DNA from: Aphidius gifuensis
Lineage: Eukaryota > Arthropoda > Insecta > Hymenoptera > Braconidae
DNA length: 64,000 nucleotides
Assembly (NCBI RefSeq): GCF_014905175.1
Contig: NC_057789.1
Coordinates: 11,236,040 to 11,300,039, forward strand
Direction: 5' to 3'
Shown here: piece after piece, positions 36,487 to 48,183 of the stretch
Layout: each line of letters begins with the position of its first letter
How positions within the stretch are numbered: the first letter of the stretch is position 1
Notes under the pieces: model-generated
Told to the model about the DNA's origin: nothing
The model's input: only the letters and a program-made list of their open reading frames with translations
Database searches by the model: none
Translations under genes and position numbers: made by a program

Positions 36487-36528
36487 TATACAGAGCGTCC
36501 GATTTTAATAAAATGGGACACTCTGTAT
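36487..36528. repeat. 42-bp remnant made of the two tips of the fold-back element
   Basis: TATACAGAGCGTCCGATTTT joined to AAAATGGGACACTCTGTAT is the extreme left and right ends of the 35213-36174 family with the whole interior missing. It lies ~150 bp upstream of the first exon of RPA-like gene A. Confidence 0.75.
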
Positions 36529-36644
36529 GCGTGGTGTACGACGCCTGTTGGTGTAACCTCAATTGTGTGAGTAATAATAAAAATATAATTCTATTTTATT
36601 TTATTTTCATAAAAGAAAATCAAAAAGTGAAAAATTAAAATAAA

Positions 36645-37996
36645 ATGGCGTATATATTCACATCAGACGATAAAATGAATGCTTTTCAACACGATGAAAG
36701 ATCAGTGTAAGTATCATAAATTTATTCTTTTTTTTTTTTTTTATCAATGTTCATTTTTTTTTTTCTAATCAATGACGTTAATTTTTTTTTATAATAATAA
36801 TTTTTTAATGAATTAATTAATTATTAATTTTAATTAGTTTAATTAATTTTTTAATATAACAAATTGCAGTGACATTTGTGGTTAGGTGGACTCAATTGAT
36901 GGCTTGAAACCTGTCCGCACTGTTCAAGGACATGTTTTTAAGTTTACTTTAAACAATCATGAACATGTCAGAATGAAGATCTTAATTTGGGGAAGAGCCA
37001 TGGCGAAATTATGAGAATCCTAAATTCAAATGTGGTCAGTTGTTGAGCTTCGTGGAGGTACCGTCAAGACTGGCAATCCACGTTACCGTGAAGCTGATGC
37101 TCATGAATTGGAGTACCATGTCCAGCCTTCAAGTGACATACAAATTTTGGGGACATTTAGACGTGATAACCAACCAAGAATGATCCAGTACAGAACTGTT
37201 GACATGGCTGACATTCTGTCTGAACAGGGATCAGTTGGTAATTATTTTTAATATAAAATTTTCCTTCAAATAATAATAAAATATGAAAATAATAACATCA
37301 ATAAAGATATGAAAATACTAACAATAATAAAAATATAAAAATAATAACAATAATAAAAATATAAAAATATAAATATAATAACAATAATAAAAATAGAAAG
37401 TAATACTAATTAATTATATATTGATTTTTCTTTCAGAACTTGATTGCTACATTCGGACACAACCTCGCACAGTCCAGCTCAACCGTGCTTCATGTGGCCA
37501 GTTACAAGTAACAGATGGCTACTACCGTCTTGCTGTTAATATAGCCTCTTACACACCAAATGAAAATTTGATTGTTGGGGCACCAGTTACTATTTTTGGA
37601 AAAATGCCACGTGATTCAAGTTTATTTGCTGTTGCTGACATGAATGGCATCGTAATAAGGCAACGTGATGCAATGATGTCACTAGAAGCTGTACGAGCTG
37701 GATTTCATCCAGTCATAGCTGTCAGGCATCGTCGCATAGACGAAAATCCAGCTATACTTGCACAACCAATTGTTCCAGCTGTTCAAGCACCTGTTTTGGC
37801 GAATAATGAACCAGTTGTGCCAGTTATAGTTCAACAAGGTGCTCAACCTGTTCTGGCAAATAATGAACCAGTTGTGCCAGTAATGGTACAAGCAGTTAAT
37901 GAACCAGTTATGCCAGTAATAGTTCAACAAGGTGCTAAACCTGTTCTGGCAAATAATAAACCAGTTATGCCAGTAATAATTCAACAAGCTGAATAA
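36645..37996 (+). pseudogene. RPA-like protein A with two OB folds and 19-residue repeat tail
   Basis: Three exons with good splice sites: 36645-36706 (donor GTAAGT), 36870-37237 (acceptor TTGCAG, donor GTAATT) and 37437-37996. Exon 1 encodes MAYIFTSDDKMNAFQHDERS. Exon 2 carries a DBD-A-like OB pattern: VFKFTLNNHEHVRMKILIWG, then VELRGGTVKTGNPRYREADA and ELEYHVQP. Exon 3 starts a second OB-like fold (ELDCYIRTQPRTVQ, GQLQVTDGYYRLAVNIASYT, GAPVTIFGKM) and ends with about four repeats of the type PVLANNEPVVPVIVQQG. RPA-family OB folds bind single-stranded DNA, and RPA-like genes are known cargo of Helitrons. Exon 2 has TAG at 36883-36885 and, around 37000-37025, stops at 37012 and 37021 within a stretch that is open in another frame, so the copy looks dead although exon 3 is intact. 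Paralogue of 41327-43352. OB-fold assignment rests on pattern only. Confidence 0.65.
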
Positions 37997-38297
37997 TCTT
38001 TCAATTTATTGTTTTTTTTGCATAATTATATGTCAGGTAAAAATATTTTTATATAAAATATTTAAAAAAAAATTGCATAATGCAATTGACTGATAGTTAT
38101 ATTGTTTCTAATGATCTAAATATGTATTAATTATTATTGTTGTCAGTCAGACGCGAAAAAAAAAAATATTTGAACTTAAGGTATTGTATGCAAAAAATTT
38201 ATCTACCTCATATCATTCCGTGTGATAAAAATATTATATTTATTATTATAATAATATTTTTATAATAGTATTTAAAATAAAAATTTCACAATGTAAC
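37997..38297. other. AT-rich spacer
   Basis: Three-prime side of RPA-like gene A. Nothing else recognised. Confidence 0.4.
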
Positions 38298-38305
38298 TGA
38301 CTGAT

Positions 38306-38953
38306 TAGGGATGTGTGATACTCGGCAATATATCGGAACAGCCGATATATCGCCAATATATATCGGATACTTTTACTCGATACTTTTTGATCCGATATAC
38401 CGAGTAACCGATATTTTTTACCAGATATCGGTCAAAAAGTACCGGAAACTGGAGATTGGGGATTTTAGCAATTTTATAATATATATCACCAAAAAACATA
38501 CCAAAAAATATTATTTTATAAACAATTATATAAATTAAAATGATAAAAATTGTTATTAATTTAAAATATTTAATAAATTTATCTATTATTAAATATTGTT
38601 ATTTGTATTTATTAAAAATACATATATATATATTTATGTTAATATATATTATTATGATTAATCTTTATTATTACTAATTAATATGTTGATAAAAAAATTT
38701 CATGTGAAACAATTTAAATTTAAATAAAATACAGGACCAGTATTAAATAATATTAATACTGATGAAATTAAATAAAATAATAATTAAAATAAAAAACTCA
38801 TTAAACATTGGTCTTTTTTTTTTTATTTTAAAAGTGCTCAATATTTGATATACCGAGTACTTTTGAACCCGATATATCGGATAACCGATATTTGAAAAAA
38901 AAAATATCCGATATATCGATACCGAATACTTTTAAAAGTATCGCACATCCCTA
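38306..38953. mobile_element. hAT-type MITE, 648 bp, 8-bp TSD
   Basis: Termini TAGGGATGTGTGATAC and GTATCGCACATCCCTA are inverted repeats, flanked by the direct repeat TGACTGAT at 38298-38305 and 38954-38961. An 8-bp duplication is diagnostic of hAT-type transposition. The interior is non-coding and repeats the word CCGATATATCGG near both ends. Confidence 0.93.
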
Positions 38954-39146
38954 TGACTGATAATAACTAATTTTACAGTGATAATTTTTTGTTTAAGAAA
39001 AAAAAAATTCAAGTCACTGAGTGATAATTATATTGATGTTAGGATTATTCATAGGTATTTTTTGATATTGTAAGTCAGGAGTAAAAAAAAATATTGTTAT
39101 GCTTCGAATGAGTCTTAGCATTAAAAAAAAAATTGAATAATGCAAA

Positions 39147-39272
39147 TGACCAGAGCCAGGAAGTTCGTCTGTTATTTCAGCTTGCCGTAAATACCATGGC
39201 AACATGGTGAAATATAGTTAAAAAAAAAGACGATCTAAACCTCGTACATGGAAAAAATGGCCTCAAAAAATC
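39147..39272. mobile_element. Orphan end of the 29551 TIR-element family
   Basis: CCAGGAAGTTCGTCTGTTAT, CATGGCAACATGGTGAAATA and GACGATCTAAACCTCGTAC match the left end of the element at 29551-31085. The matching sequence stops abruptly at about 39272, where Helitron coding sequence begins, so the two were fused by deletion or insertion. Confidence 0.75.
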
Positions 39273-40925
39273 TATCAGTAGCATGGACCCTAATGTTGAA
39301 CCCTTGATATATCCTCTATTTTATCCTTACGGTGGAAGAGGTTGGCATTCCGAAATACCCTGTGTGAATAAAAGAAAACGAGTTTCACGAGCTGCATATA
39401 TCAAGTATAGAATGGCTACTCGAAATGACAATATATTTTTAATGGGCGGACGTTTATTTCAGCAGTGGATTGTCAATAGTTACGTTAAAATCGAGCGAGA
39501 TAGAACAAATTTCTGTAGAATGAATCAAAAACAACTCCGTGCTGATAGTTATTGATCATTTACAATAGCGAGCAACCGAAACAAATAGCAGAGTCGGAAA
39601 AATGGTAATTTTACCTTCATCGTTTACAGGTTCTCCTCGAAATATGCTTCAACATTATCAAGATGCGATGGCTATCGTGAGAAAATTTGGTAAACCTGAT
39701 CTATTTATAACTCCGACATGTTATCCGAATCGGCGCGAAATTACAGAGAACTTATTGCCAGGCCAGACAGCATCAGATAGACCTGACATTGTCTCACGTG
39801 TTTTTAATATAAAAAAAAAAGAAATGTTGAAAAAACTTAAAAAAGACCATTTGTTTGGCAATGTTCTTGCATACGTATATGTTGTTGAATATCAGAAGCG
39901 TGGTTCACCTCATGTCCACATGTTAGTGACATTAAAACAAAATAGTAAAATAACTACTCCAGCTATTGTAGATAAATTTATTTCAGCAGAAATTCCTGAG
40001 AAAAATGAATAACCCCAGCTTCATAGTATTGTCATGAAAAACATGATTCATTCCTGTGGAAATCGGTGCGCAGACGAGAAGGGTAAGTGTTCTAAAAAAT
40101 TTCCAAAAGAATATCAAGAAGAAACAACAATGGATGAAAGTGGGTACTTATCGCAGAAAAAATAGTGGTGACCATCAATGCTTAAATAAAAGTACAAATA
40201 AGAATCAATATGTCGTCCCTTATAACCCCACACTATTATTATTATTTAATGCTCACATAAACGTCGAAGTTGTGTCAAATATTGAAGCTATGAAATATTT
40301 ATATAAATATATTTATAAAGGCCATGATCTTGCTTCGGTAGTTGTAACAGATGCTTCAAGTGGTACTAATGAACCAATTATTCATGATGAAATTAAAAAT
40401 CATATAGAAACGCGATATGTCAGCCCAGTGGAATTCTATTAGTCCACGACAAATTGAACTTTTTCACCTTCGACTGTTATTGCTCACAATAAAAGGAGCA
40501 ACAAGCTTTGAAGATTTGAGAACAGTTAATAATATAGTCCATGATACTTACCATGGTGCCTGTGTAGCATTGGGCCTCATTGAAAACGATTCAGAGTGGG
40601 ACCGTGCAATGACTGAGGGAGAAATATGGATGATGCCCAGAAAGTTACGAAGTCTATTCGTTCGTATATTAATATACTGTCAACCAAACAAATCGAATGA
40701 GCTGTGGGAAAATTTTAGAGATGCTTTGTCAAAAGATTTTAAACATAAAGGGCACTGTGAAACTCAATCTTATGCAAGGGCATACCATGAAATTAATACT
40801 CTCCTAGGTCAAGAAAATTCCAGTGTTAGTCAATTCCCATCAATGCCATCGTTAGCTGAGTTTGAGAAAATTCGAAATGCAAACTCTCGCTACGCGTCCT
40901 GCGCGACGTTGTTGAGACTGTGACC
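39273..40925 (+). pseudogene. Helitron Rep/helicase fragment, internally deleted
   Basis: Plus-strand Helitron protein in pieces. The N-terminal Rep region (39283-39557) has PLIYPLFYPYGGRGWH and GGRLFQQWIVNSYVKIERD. The Rep core (39602-40015) has LPSSFTGSPRNM, VRKFGKPDLFITPTCYPN and SPHVHMLV (the HUH motif). The next block (40056-40440) holds YLYKYIYKGHD, with the paired Tyr of the nickase site. After an internal deletion, DEIKNHIETRYVSPVE joins directly to the pre-helicase part LFHLRLLLLTIKGATSFEDL and EWDRAMTEGEIWMMPRKLRS (40417-40923). About 100 residues between them are missing and the Walker A/B helicase motors are absent. Frames change at 39557, about 40015-40056 and 40440. Helitrons move by rolling-circle replication; this copy cannot. 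No Helitron 3-prime hairpin was found. Confidence 0.92.
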
Positions 40926-41326
40926 GGTGGCGTCGTTCAGTCTTTTCGTGGCAGACTTGGACCTAGCAACATCTCCGAATATAAGTAAGTGAGTTATCAT
41001 ATAACTAAACAATTGTCAGACACGTTCTTTGTTTGCTAATGAAAAAATTTTAAAGTAACTGTAAATAACTAAATAATTTATAAATTATATATATATATAT
41101 AAATAATTGACATTAATTTATCTTGATATCTTGGATAATATAATATAACCAAACATAGTGATAGTCAGACACGTTTTTTCTTTGTAAAAAAAAAAAAAAA
41201 TTTAAAGTGACAATAAAAATACAAAATTTATTTATAAATTAAAAATAATTAATATAGTTTATTAATTATTGATTATGTAGATGAAACTAAATATCGTTGG
41301 ATGATTGAAGATAACATTTTCTCAAA

Positions 41327-43352
41327 ATGAATGCTGCCGAATTTGAATTTACGTCAGATGCTGAAGTAGCAGAGATTCAGCCAGAAGAAAGGGGAATATA
41401 AGTTATTATCTATTTATTCAATTTTTTTTTTGTCTGATGAATTATAGTTTTTTTAATCGTGTCGAAAATTAATATCGTTGTTGCTTATTTTAAAAATTTC
41501 AGTGACATTATTGGTTATGTTGACGCCATTGAAGGCACCAGAATATTGCGTCCACCTCACGAAAAAGTATTCAAGTTCACGATTAACAACAATGGTTCTG
41601 TACGAATGAGAATTTTAATCTGGGGATCGCGTATAGCCAACCAATAGGAACGTCAAATAGCAATGAATTTAGTAGTTAAAATCCTTGGTGGTACTGTTTA
41701 AACTTCTAATATTCGTTTTCGTGATCCCACTGTCCACGTGTTGGAATTACACGTCCAGCCAGTGAAATAATTGTTCGTGGTAATTTCTTCCTGACTATGG
41801 TGCAAGCAATTGATGCTAATGTCAGAAACATTGCTTTAATTGACGTTATCGACACTCCAGGGTTAGTGGGTAATGAAATTATATTTTGTCTCCATAAAAA
41901 ACCTGTTTAAAAAAATATAAAATGCTAATAATTATTGTTTTTTTTTTTTTTATTTTGTAGAAATTGATACCTATATTCGTCGTCCTCTTCGTGGAGTTCA
42001 CTATCACCACTCAACATCAGGCCAAGGAACCATAACTGATGGATTATACGGCTTGACAATCAACGTTGCAATGTTTGTTTTAAATCCAGCATTAGAAATT
42101 GGCACTGCTGTTCGTGTTCGTGGTCAAATGGGCCAAGGGGCAAATAGTAATAATAATTTTTCACTATTGAAAATATGAATTAGTGTTCGTGAGGGAACGA
42201 GATGACACGAGATCAAGCCAACGCTGGTTTTCGAGCTCTTCAAGGCCTCAGACGCGTTGAACCAGTTGTAGCACATAATAATAATGACATTGCTATTGAT
42301 CGTGGTATTGCTAATAATTATGGTGGTGGTCATGAACCAAATATTATTAATAATCCTGTTGTTGCTGTCAGACAAGATATTGTGCAAAATGTAAATGCTA
42401 ATGCTGGTGGTGCATTCAGACGTGATGGTGGTAGTGGTGTACCGATGTCAATAATATTGGTGTTGATGTTGTCAGACAAGATGTTGCACCAAATTTTTCA
42501 AATGCTGATGTTGGTGGTGCTGCTGGACGTGGTGGATCACAAATTATTATAATCAATGATGAAGTTGTGAATAACGTTGCTGTTAGTGCATTAAGACGTG
42601 GTCGTGCTGAAAATAATAATAATGTTGCTGTTGATGTCAGGCAAAGTGTTGCATCAAATTTTGTGCATGTTGATGCTGCTGGCGCATTCAGACGTGATGG
42701 TGGTGGTCGTGGTGCACCACATGTTAATAATATTGCTTTTGATGCTGTCAGACAAGGTGATGCATCAAATGTTGTAATTGCTAATGGTGCTGGTGCTATT
42801 GGACATGGTAGTGCACTACGTGGTAATAATATTGCTGTTGAGGCTGTCAGTCAAAGTGTTGCACCAAATATTGAGATCGGTAATAGTGCTGGTGCTATTG
42901 GACGTAGTGGTCCACCAAATGTTAATGTTGCTGTTAGTCATGGTATTCTTGGACGTATCAATAATGCACCTGAGCGGGTTGGCAATGATTTTGCTAGGCA
43001 TGGTGTTAAACGAGTTTTAAATCATTATAAAATTATTATTCATAATGCTTCACATGATGATGAGAGTGGTAATTCAAATGACAGTTCAATTTATTCAGTT
43101 AATAAAGATGTTATTAGTATTAATAAAGTTGCAGAAGACATGGTTGGCCATGTTGATCATATTGGAGCTGAAATGGTTATCCCAGTAGATGGTGATGATT
43201 GAGATGGAAATGATGAGAGAGAAGGTACTAATGATGATACCATTGGTGGTTTTAATATCAATGACATGTTAAATTATGATAATGATGATGATGATGATAC
43301 TCATGTCAATGAATCACTTGATAATACTATTTGTGATGGGTCAGTTCAATAA
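41327..43352 (+). pseudogene. RPA-like protein B with two OB folds and ~34-residue repeat tail
   Basis: Same plan as gene A. Exon 1 is 41327-41397 (MNAAEFEFTSDAEVAEIQPE; its donor is mutated from GTAAGT to ATAAGT). Exon 2 is 41503-41869 (GYVDAIEGTRILRPPHEKVF, KFTINNNGSVRMRILIWGSR, donor GTAATG). Exon 3 starts at 41961 after TTTTGTAG (EIDTYIRRPLRGVHYHHSTS, GTITDGLYGLTINVAMF). Intron phases match gene A exactly. Stops lie at 41645-41647 and near 41698, with frame changes near 42170 and 42443. The tail (42202-43202) consists of five to six repeats around NNIAxDAVRQxVAxN and AGAxRRxG, then an Asp/Asn-rich acidic end (stop 43200-43202, readable to 43352). The tail is unrelated in sequence to the tail of gene A, although both are repeat arrays. 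Confidence 0.6.
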
Positions 43353-45385
43353 TTAGGCTGAGTACAGGTGAATAACCTTCATTCAAAAAAAATTATTTGT
43401 TTCCTCAAAAGATATACTTTGGGAAAGTTAGCTTTATTTGAAATTATAATATAATATTTAAAAAAAATATAAGTTATATATTTATTACTGACCAAAAAAA
43501 GTACAAAGATTTAATACTTAAATAAAAAAGAACATGTACTATTTAATCTAAAGTTGTCCAAAGTATAAAAATAAGTCAGATAAAAAAAAAAAAAGTGATC
43601 TTTAGTCAAAATAAAATTAGTAAACAAAACATTGTCAATTGATAATAAATAAGATTAAACAAAGACTAATAATGAATCTAAAAAGACTAGATACTTTATA
43701 GATATAACTTAATAATTAATCAAAACAAATAATTTTTTTTGAATGAAAATACATAACAATAATATTCATAAAATTTTTTTATTACATAACATTTATAAAA
43801 AAGTCTTATCATAAAAAAAAAAAAAAAAAACGTACAGACATGCTTTATTATATAATAAAAAATGCATAAATAAAAATTCGTGATAGTATTTGTATGCTAA
43901 AAAAAAATATATTGTCTAAGGAACAATTTGAATAATTATTATGAAAAAAATACGTAGATAATAGTATGACCATACTAATTGATAAATTAAAATTGTTAAA
44001 CAATATTTTCAATATTAAAAATTATTAATGTAATACTAAGAATAATTTTTGTATCAAAAAAACAACTGTTGTCTTGAATTTAAATAAAAACTCATGTGAT
44101 CATTGTGTTGGTTAAAATATAAATATGTACGTTTTTAATATTTCAGTTTGTGTTTATGTTATTTATTATTTTTTTCAGTTTTCCAGGTTTTAATTCTTAA
44201 TAGCTTCTTCTCTTTTCATACTTGGTTAAATAAAAAATATAAGTTATGTTCAATTGAATACTGGGAATTTATTTGGTTCTATTAATTTAGAAGTAAGCAA
44301 GAATTTTATTCAATTGAAAAATACTTGGATTTTCAGAAACCTATTTGTGGATCGTTATAATATAATTGTTCATAGATGATGGCAATGAATCTATTTATTG
44401 TTATGCGTGTTAAAAAAAAAAACAGTTTGACAGCTGTGTACAGTGGTGTGAAGTCTGGTGTAGGTTAAATGAATGGATTAGTTCGCATCATAATAAAAAA
44501 AGAGGGCACTTTCAACTGCCGTACACTTCATGTATGTTGTGTCATATGTATGATACCTTAGAAATCGTCGAATTACCTACCAGGCTACCACTGTAATCAA
44601 GTCGGCTGTATTTTAGCGAAAAACGGCCGAGACAGCTCTTTGCATTAGCATATGTCAGCATACAAAAAAAATAAAATTATTCATGAAGCACCCGGTGTAA
44701 AACACCTATTGGAACACTGAATCCCAGAAGACATCTAAAGTTCACCAGGGATACAATACAGCAACATACTGTTGACGTTAAATTCAACGTAAGTATATTA
44801 TTATAAGACAATTATTAATCAGCTTATTATAACCTACATTCTGACTGTCATTATGAACTTTACTATGAATCACTTTCAACATATTGACATACATATATAA
44901 ATACTACCATAATTATCTCTGAGTTTATTCTTGCATTTGGTTTGACAAAAACAATTTTTGTTTTTTTCTTTTCAGGTACTATTCAGGTGATATTCATTGG
45001 GTTTATTGGCGAATACAAATATCACGCGATTCCAACTGTGCTTTTGCAAGAATACTTTAAACAAATATTTACATTATTATGAATGAATGACAATTAAATA
45101 AAAAAATTGTAATACAGTGCAACTGACAATACTATTAATTATTATTCTTACTTGCAGATTCATCATACTTTTTACTAAAATTACGAAAGTACTTTTAATT
45201 CAAAAAATACTTGAATACTACAATACTTTTTACTATTATTACCAAGATATTGTGATTACGAAAATACATTTTACTAGAAATACACTTAAATACTGAAATA
45301 CTTTTTACTAAAATACAAAGATATTTTTCGCTATAATTATACCAAGATATTATGCTCAGATAATTACGAACAAATATAATATGGT
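43353..45385. other. AT-rich region, possible 5-prime exons of the next gene
   Basis: Mostly non-coding. Around 44650-44790 a short readable block ends at an AAC|GTAAGT donor (44788) and could be an upstream exon of the double-Ulp1 gene, but no protein match was recognised. From 45130 to 45370 there are irregular repeats of AATACTTTTTACTA. Confidence 0.35.
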
Positions 45386-45389
45386 TCAT

Positions 45390-47283
45390 TAGAGATTGAA
45401 CCATATATTAGTGCTGACATTGGAAGACGTAGTATCAGCTTCAAGCAATCCAAAAGTCTTAAAAATGAAGATAATATCGATGTAGATAGAACTGCTTATA
45501 CTGAAAAAAATGATCAAGAGGAAATTTTTACTTCAAGGGGCCCAGAAACTTACGGGATTTATTGGCACTCAAATCGATCTCCTGATTTTAAAAATATAAA
45601 AAACAAGAATATCCAGCAAGGTTTTCAATGTTGACAAAAGCAAGCAAGGGATCGTGATTGACGAACATTCTCGAGCCACACTACGACCAAATATACACAT
45701 AAATAATGTTTTTATTAATGCTTTCACTATGTATATGAGTGAAGCAGCAAAAGATTAATTCGTACCAGAAATTCTTGTACTTGACAGTTTTTTAATTCAA
45801 AGCTTATTGTCATGAACCGGGTTATCAATTGGTTATCGCTCAAAGCTTGGATATTGTTACATATTGGAATAAAAATTTGTCTTATGCCAGTAAACATCAG
45901 TAATATTTATTGAACACTCCTCGTCATGATTCCAAAGCTTGAAGTTTTTATTTATATTGATTCATTGCATACAATACCAAGTTCTTCGTTAATTCCAAGA
46001 GTATGTGCAGCGATGGATTCTATTACTACGAATACTCCAAAATTGCAAAAACCAAAATGGACTGAAGGGAGTTTTTCAGACCACTGGATAATCCATCACA
46101 ACAGTCAAACGATTCTGTAAACAATTGTGGCACTCATCGTTGTACCTTAAAATTCATACATACATGATCACCGATTGAATTCGATAAATCACAAATGAAA
46201 AATTCACGGAGAGCAATTGCCAATATTTTGAATGGACAATTTATTGCCAAGTCATGTGATACAAAAAAAAGTGATCCAATCAGAGTAAGAACTTCTTCGA
46301 AAACTGCGAAATACATTCAACACCAAATAGAGCCACTCTCAGGATACTGTCCCACCCTGCGATATTGTTCTCCTATTATTTCGTCATTGGCTGATAAAAT
46401 ATCTCCCACAACTTCTTTTATACTGTCTGATGAAATAGAAAACGATGCACGTGAGGATAAATCTGACTCTGATTATGAGAAAAACCAAGATAAACTAAAA
46501 ACCAAGAAAACTGAACAAAGTCATAATTCTGATGGTAGTAATGATAGTGACGACAGTAGCTGCGAAGATAAAGACGAATGTAACGATTCAATAATTAACA
46601 TTGATGATATTCAGAATGCAGTCAGTACCATCAATATTTTTAAATCTAGGAAATCATATCCCGATAATTTTCCGGATTTAGAAATATCCATATTTGATAT
46701 CGATTCGCTTCCTGATAGTCTAAGTTCTTTGAATCCTGAGATGTGGATATGCGATTCCATAATTGATACATTCTCATTTTTACTGAAAAAAACGTTATTT
46801 GAAAGTCCAGCTATTTTCACCATTTATGGTAAGCTCTATAATGGACAAAGCAGCCATGATGAATTATGTTGGGTGGGCTGAAGGGGTTGATATTTATAAC
46901 CAACACGTCTGGTTGCTCTTTTAAAACTTAAACAATAATCATTGGACACTACTTGTTATTGTCTTATTTTTGAAGGATATTGTGTACATTGATTCTTTAC
47001 ATAGAAGGATTCCGAATGGATTACTATCTGGAGTTTTTTTATTTATGAATTGGGTCCTAAACACAATAGACAAAAAAGTAAAAAAAGAAAAAATAAATTA
47101 CAAAAGTTGAGACGTATTTCAATCACCTGATGTCCCCCCACCAAACTATTAAGGATGAAAATTGTGGTGCACACTTGACGTCATGCGTATATATACTTTG
47201 TACTAGCATAATGTACCCGTTGAGTGAAAAAGACATGGAAAATGTAACAACAAATGTTGACGATAATATTATGTGGAAGTAAA
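45390..47283 (+). pseudogene. Protein with two tandem Ulp1/SENP-like (C48) protease domains
   Basis: C48 cysteine peptidases remove SUMO or related modifiers using His, Asp and Cys with an oxyanion Gln. Domain 1 (about 45630-46150): IDEHSRATLRPNIHINNVFI, then TLLVMIPKLEVFIYIDSLHT and QSNDSVNNCGTH (Gln and Cys present). Its HW pair reads Tyr-stop (the TGA just before TLLV), so the catalytic His is lost. The same frame then runs, through one TGA, into ARRAIANILNGQ-like sequence, a 50-residue Ser/Asp-rich acidic linker and domain 2 (46690-47283): LNPEMWICDSIIDTFSFLL, NNNHWTLLVIVLFLKDIVYI (His and Asp intact) and QTIKDENCGAHLTSCVYILC. Domain 2 has all catalytic residues but frame changes near 46880 and 47100. 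An acidic N-terminal stretch (45390-45630) precedes domain 1. It is dead as a whole. Confidence 0.8.
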
Positions 47284-47299
47284 GTGACCAAAAAACAAG

Positions 47300-47453
47300 C
47301 AGATACTAAAATCAAATAGACTGAAGTATTAATGAGTGAGCCACGAACGAAAATTCACCATGAAAAAATTAATTGTAAAATTGAATACCTCAAACCCTCT
47401 GCTGAAGGAACATTACCGTACATAGCATCTCTAGCTTACAATCAATACGATTC
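47300..47453 (+). pseudogene. Short unrecognised reading frame interrupted by the LINE
   Basis: From ATG near 47331 the sequence reads SEPRTKIHHEKINCKIEYLK and GTLPYIASLAYNQYDS before a stop. Beyond the LINE, joining at the duplicated target gives a further readable stretch (VTNTALINIGKTCDNSSRIQ). This may be the 3-prime part of the double-Ulp1 gene or another gene. The family is unknown. Confidence 0.3.
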
Positions 47454-47509
47454 ATGAAGAATAATAATTCGGAGTAACAAATACGGCACTGATTAATATT
47501 GGAAAAACT
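47454..47509. repeat. 56-bp direct repeat, left target copy of the LINE
   Basis: Identical to 52629-52684 over 56 bases, starting ATGAAGAATAATAATTCGGA. It is the upstream copy of the duplicated target. Confidence 0.95.
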
Positions 47510-48183
47510 CGAACATACTCGCCAGGTGGCGCAGAAGAAAGTTGTAAAATTTGTACAGAGTCAAATAAATTAATATTAATTATAATTAATTGTAGTAAAG
47601 CAGAGCAGAAGTTGCTTATTATTATACTAAAACAGCATCCAGTCAATTAAACCATTAATTTGGTGCTGAAAAACTATTATTAAAGTGTAGAATAGTTCTA
47701 AACCGCAAGGCCACTGTACATAACCTCTATAATCAAGTGAGTATAAATGCGTCGCACATGATATCTCGAACGGATGATTCAATGTGTCGGAAATAAATAA
47801 ATAAATTATTAATTCGTTCAAAGTGATTCAAAGACAAAGACATAGTGATTAAGTGGTAGAAAGTTGTGGTTAATTCTACATCAATTGTTATCAATAGCTA
47901 TATCATACAAAGGCTCAGTGTTGTAACGTAAATCACTGTTGCATCATTTTATTCTATATATATAGTCAAATTAGTGAGACAAACATATTACATAGTAATT
48001 TAATGCGCAGATGCGCCAACATAAAGTGAGTCAAAATCACAACTATCATCCACAACATTAAATGCATCCATCAACACATACACATCCATTGATTGATATA
48101 CCTATGATCTACATTACCAACGCATTGCTGTCACATTAAAACATATATGAATGTAAACAAATAGTTTCACCGCAACTTGCAAA

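Noticed and set aside
37682..37987. Minus-strand frame rich in repeated NYYWHNWFI words
   Set aside because: It is the antisense shadow of the repeat tail of RPA-like gene A.
42778..43020. Leu/Val-rich frame that could be read as a membrane protein
   Set aside because: It overlaps the repeat tail of RPA-like gene B in another frame; the repeat explains the hydrophobic pattern.
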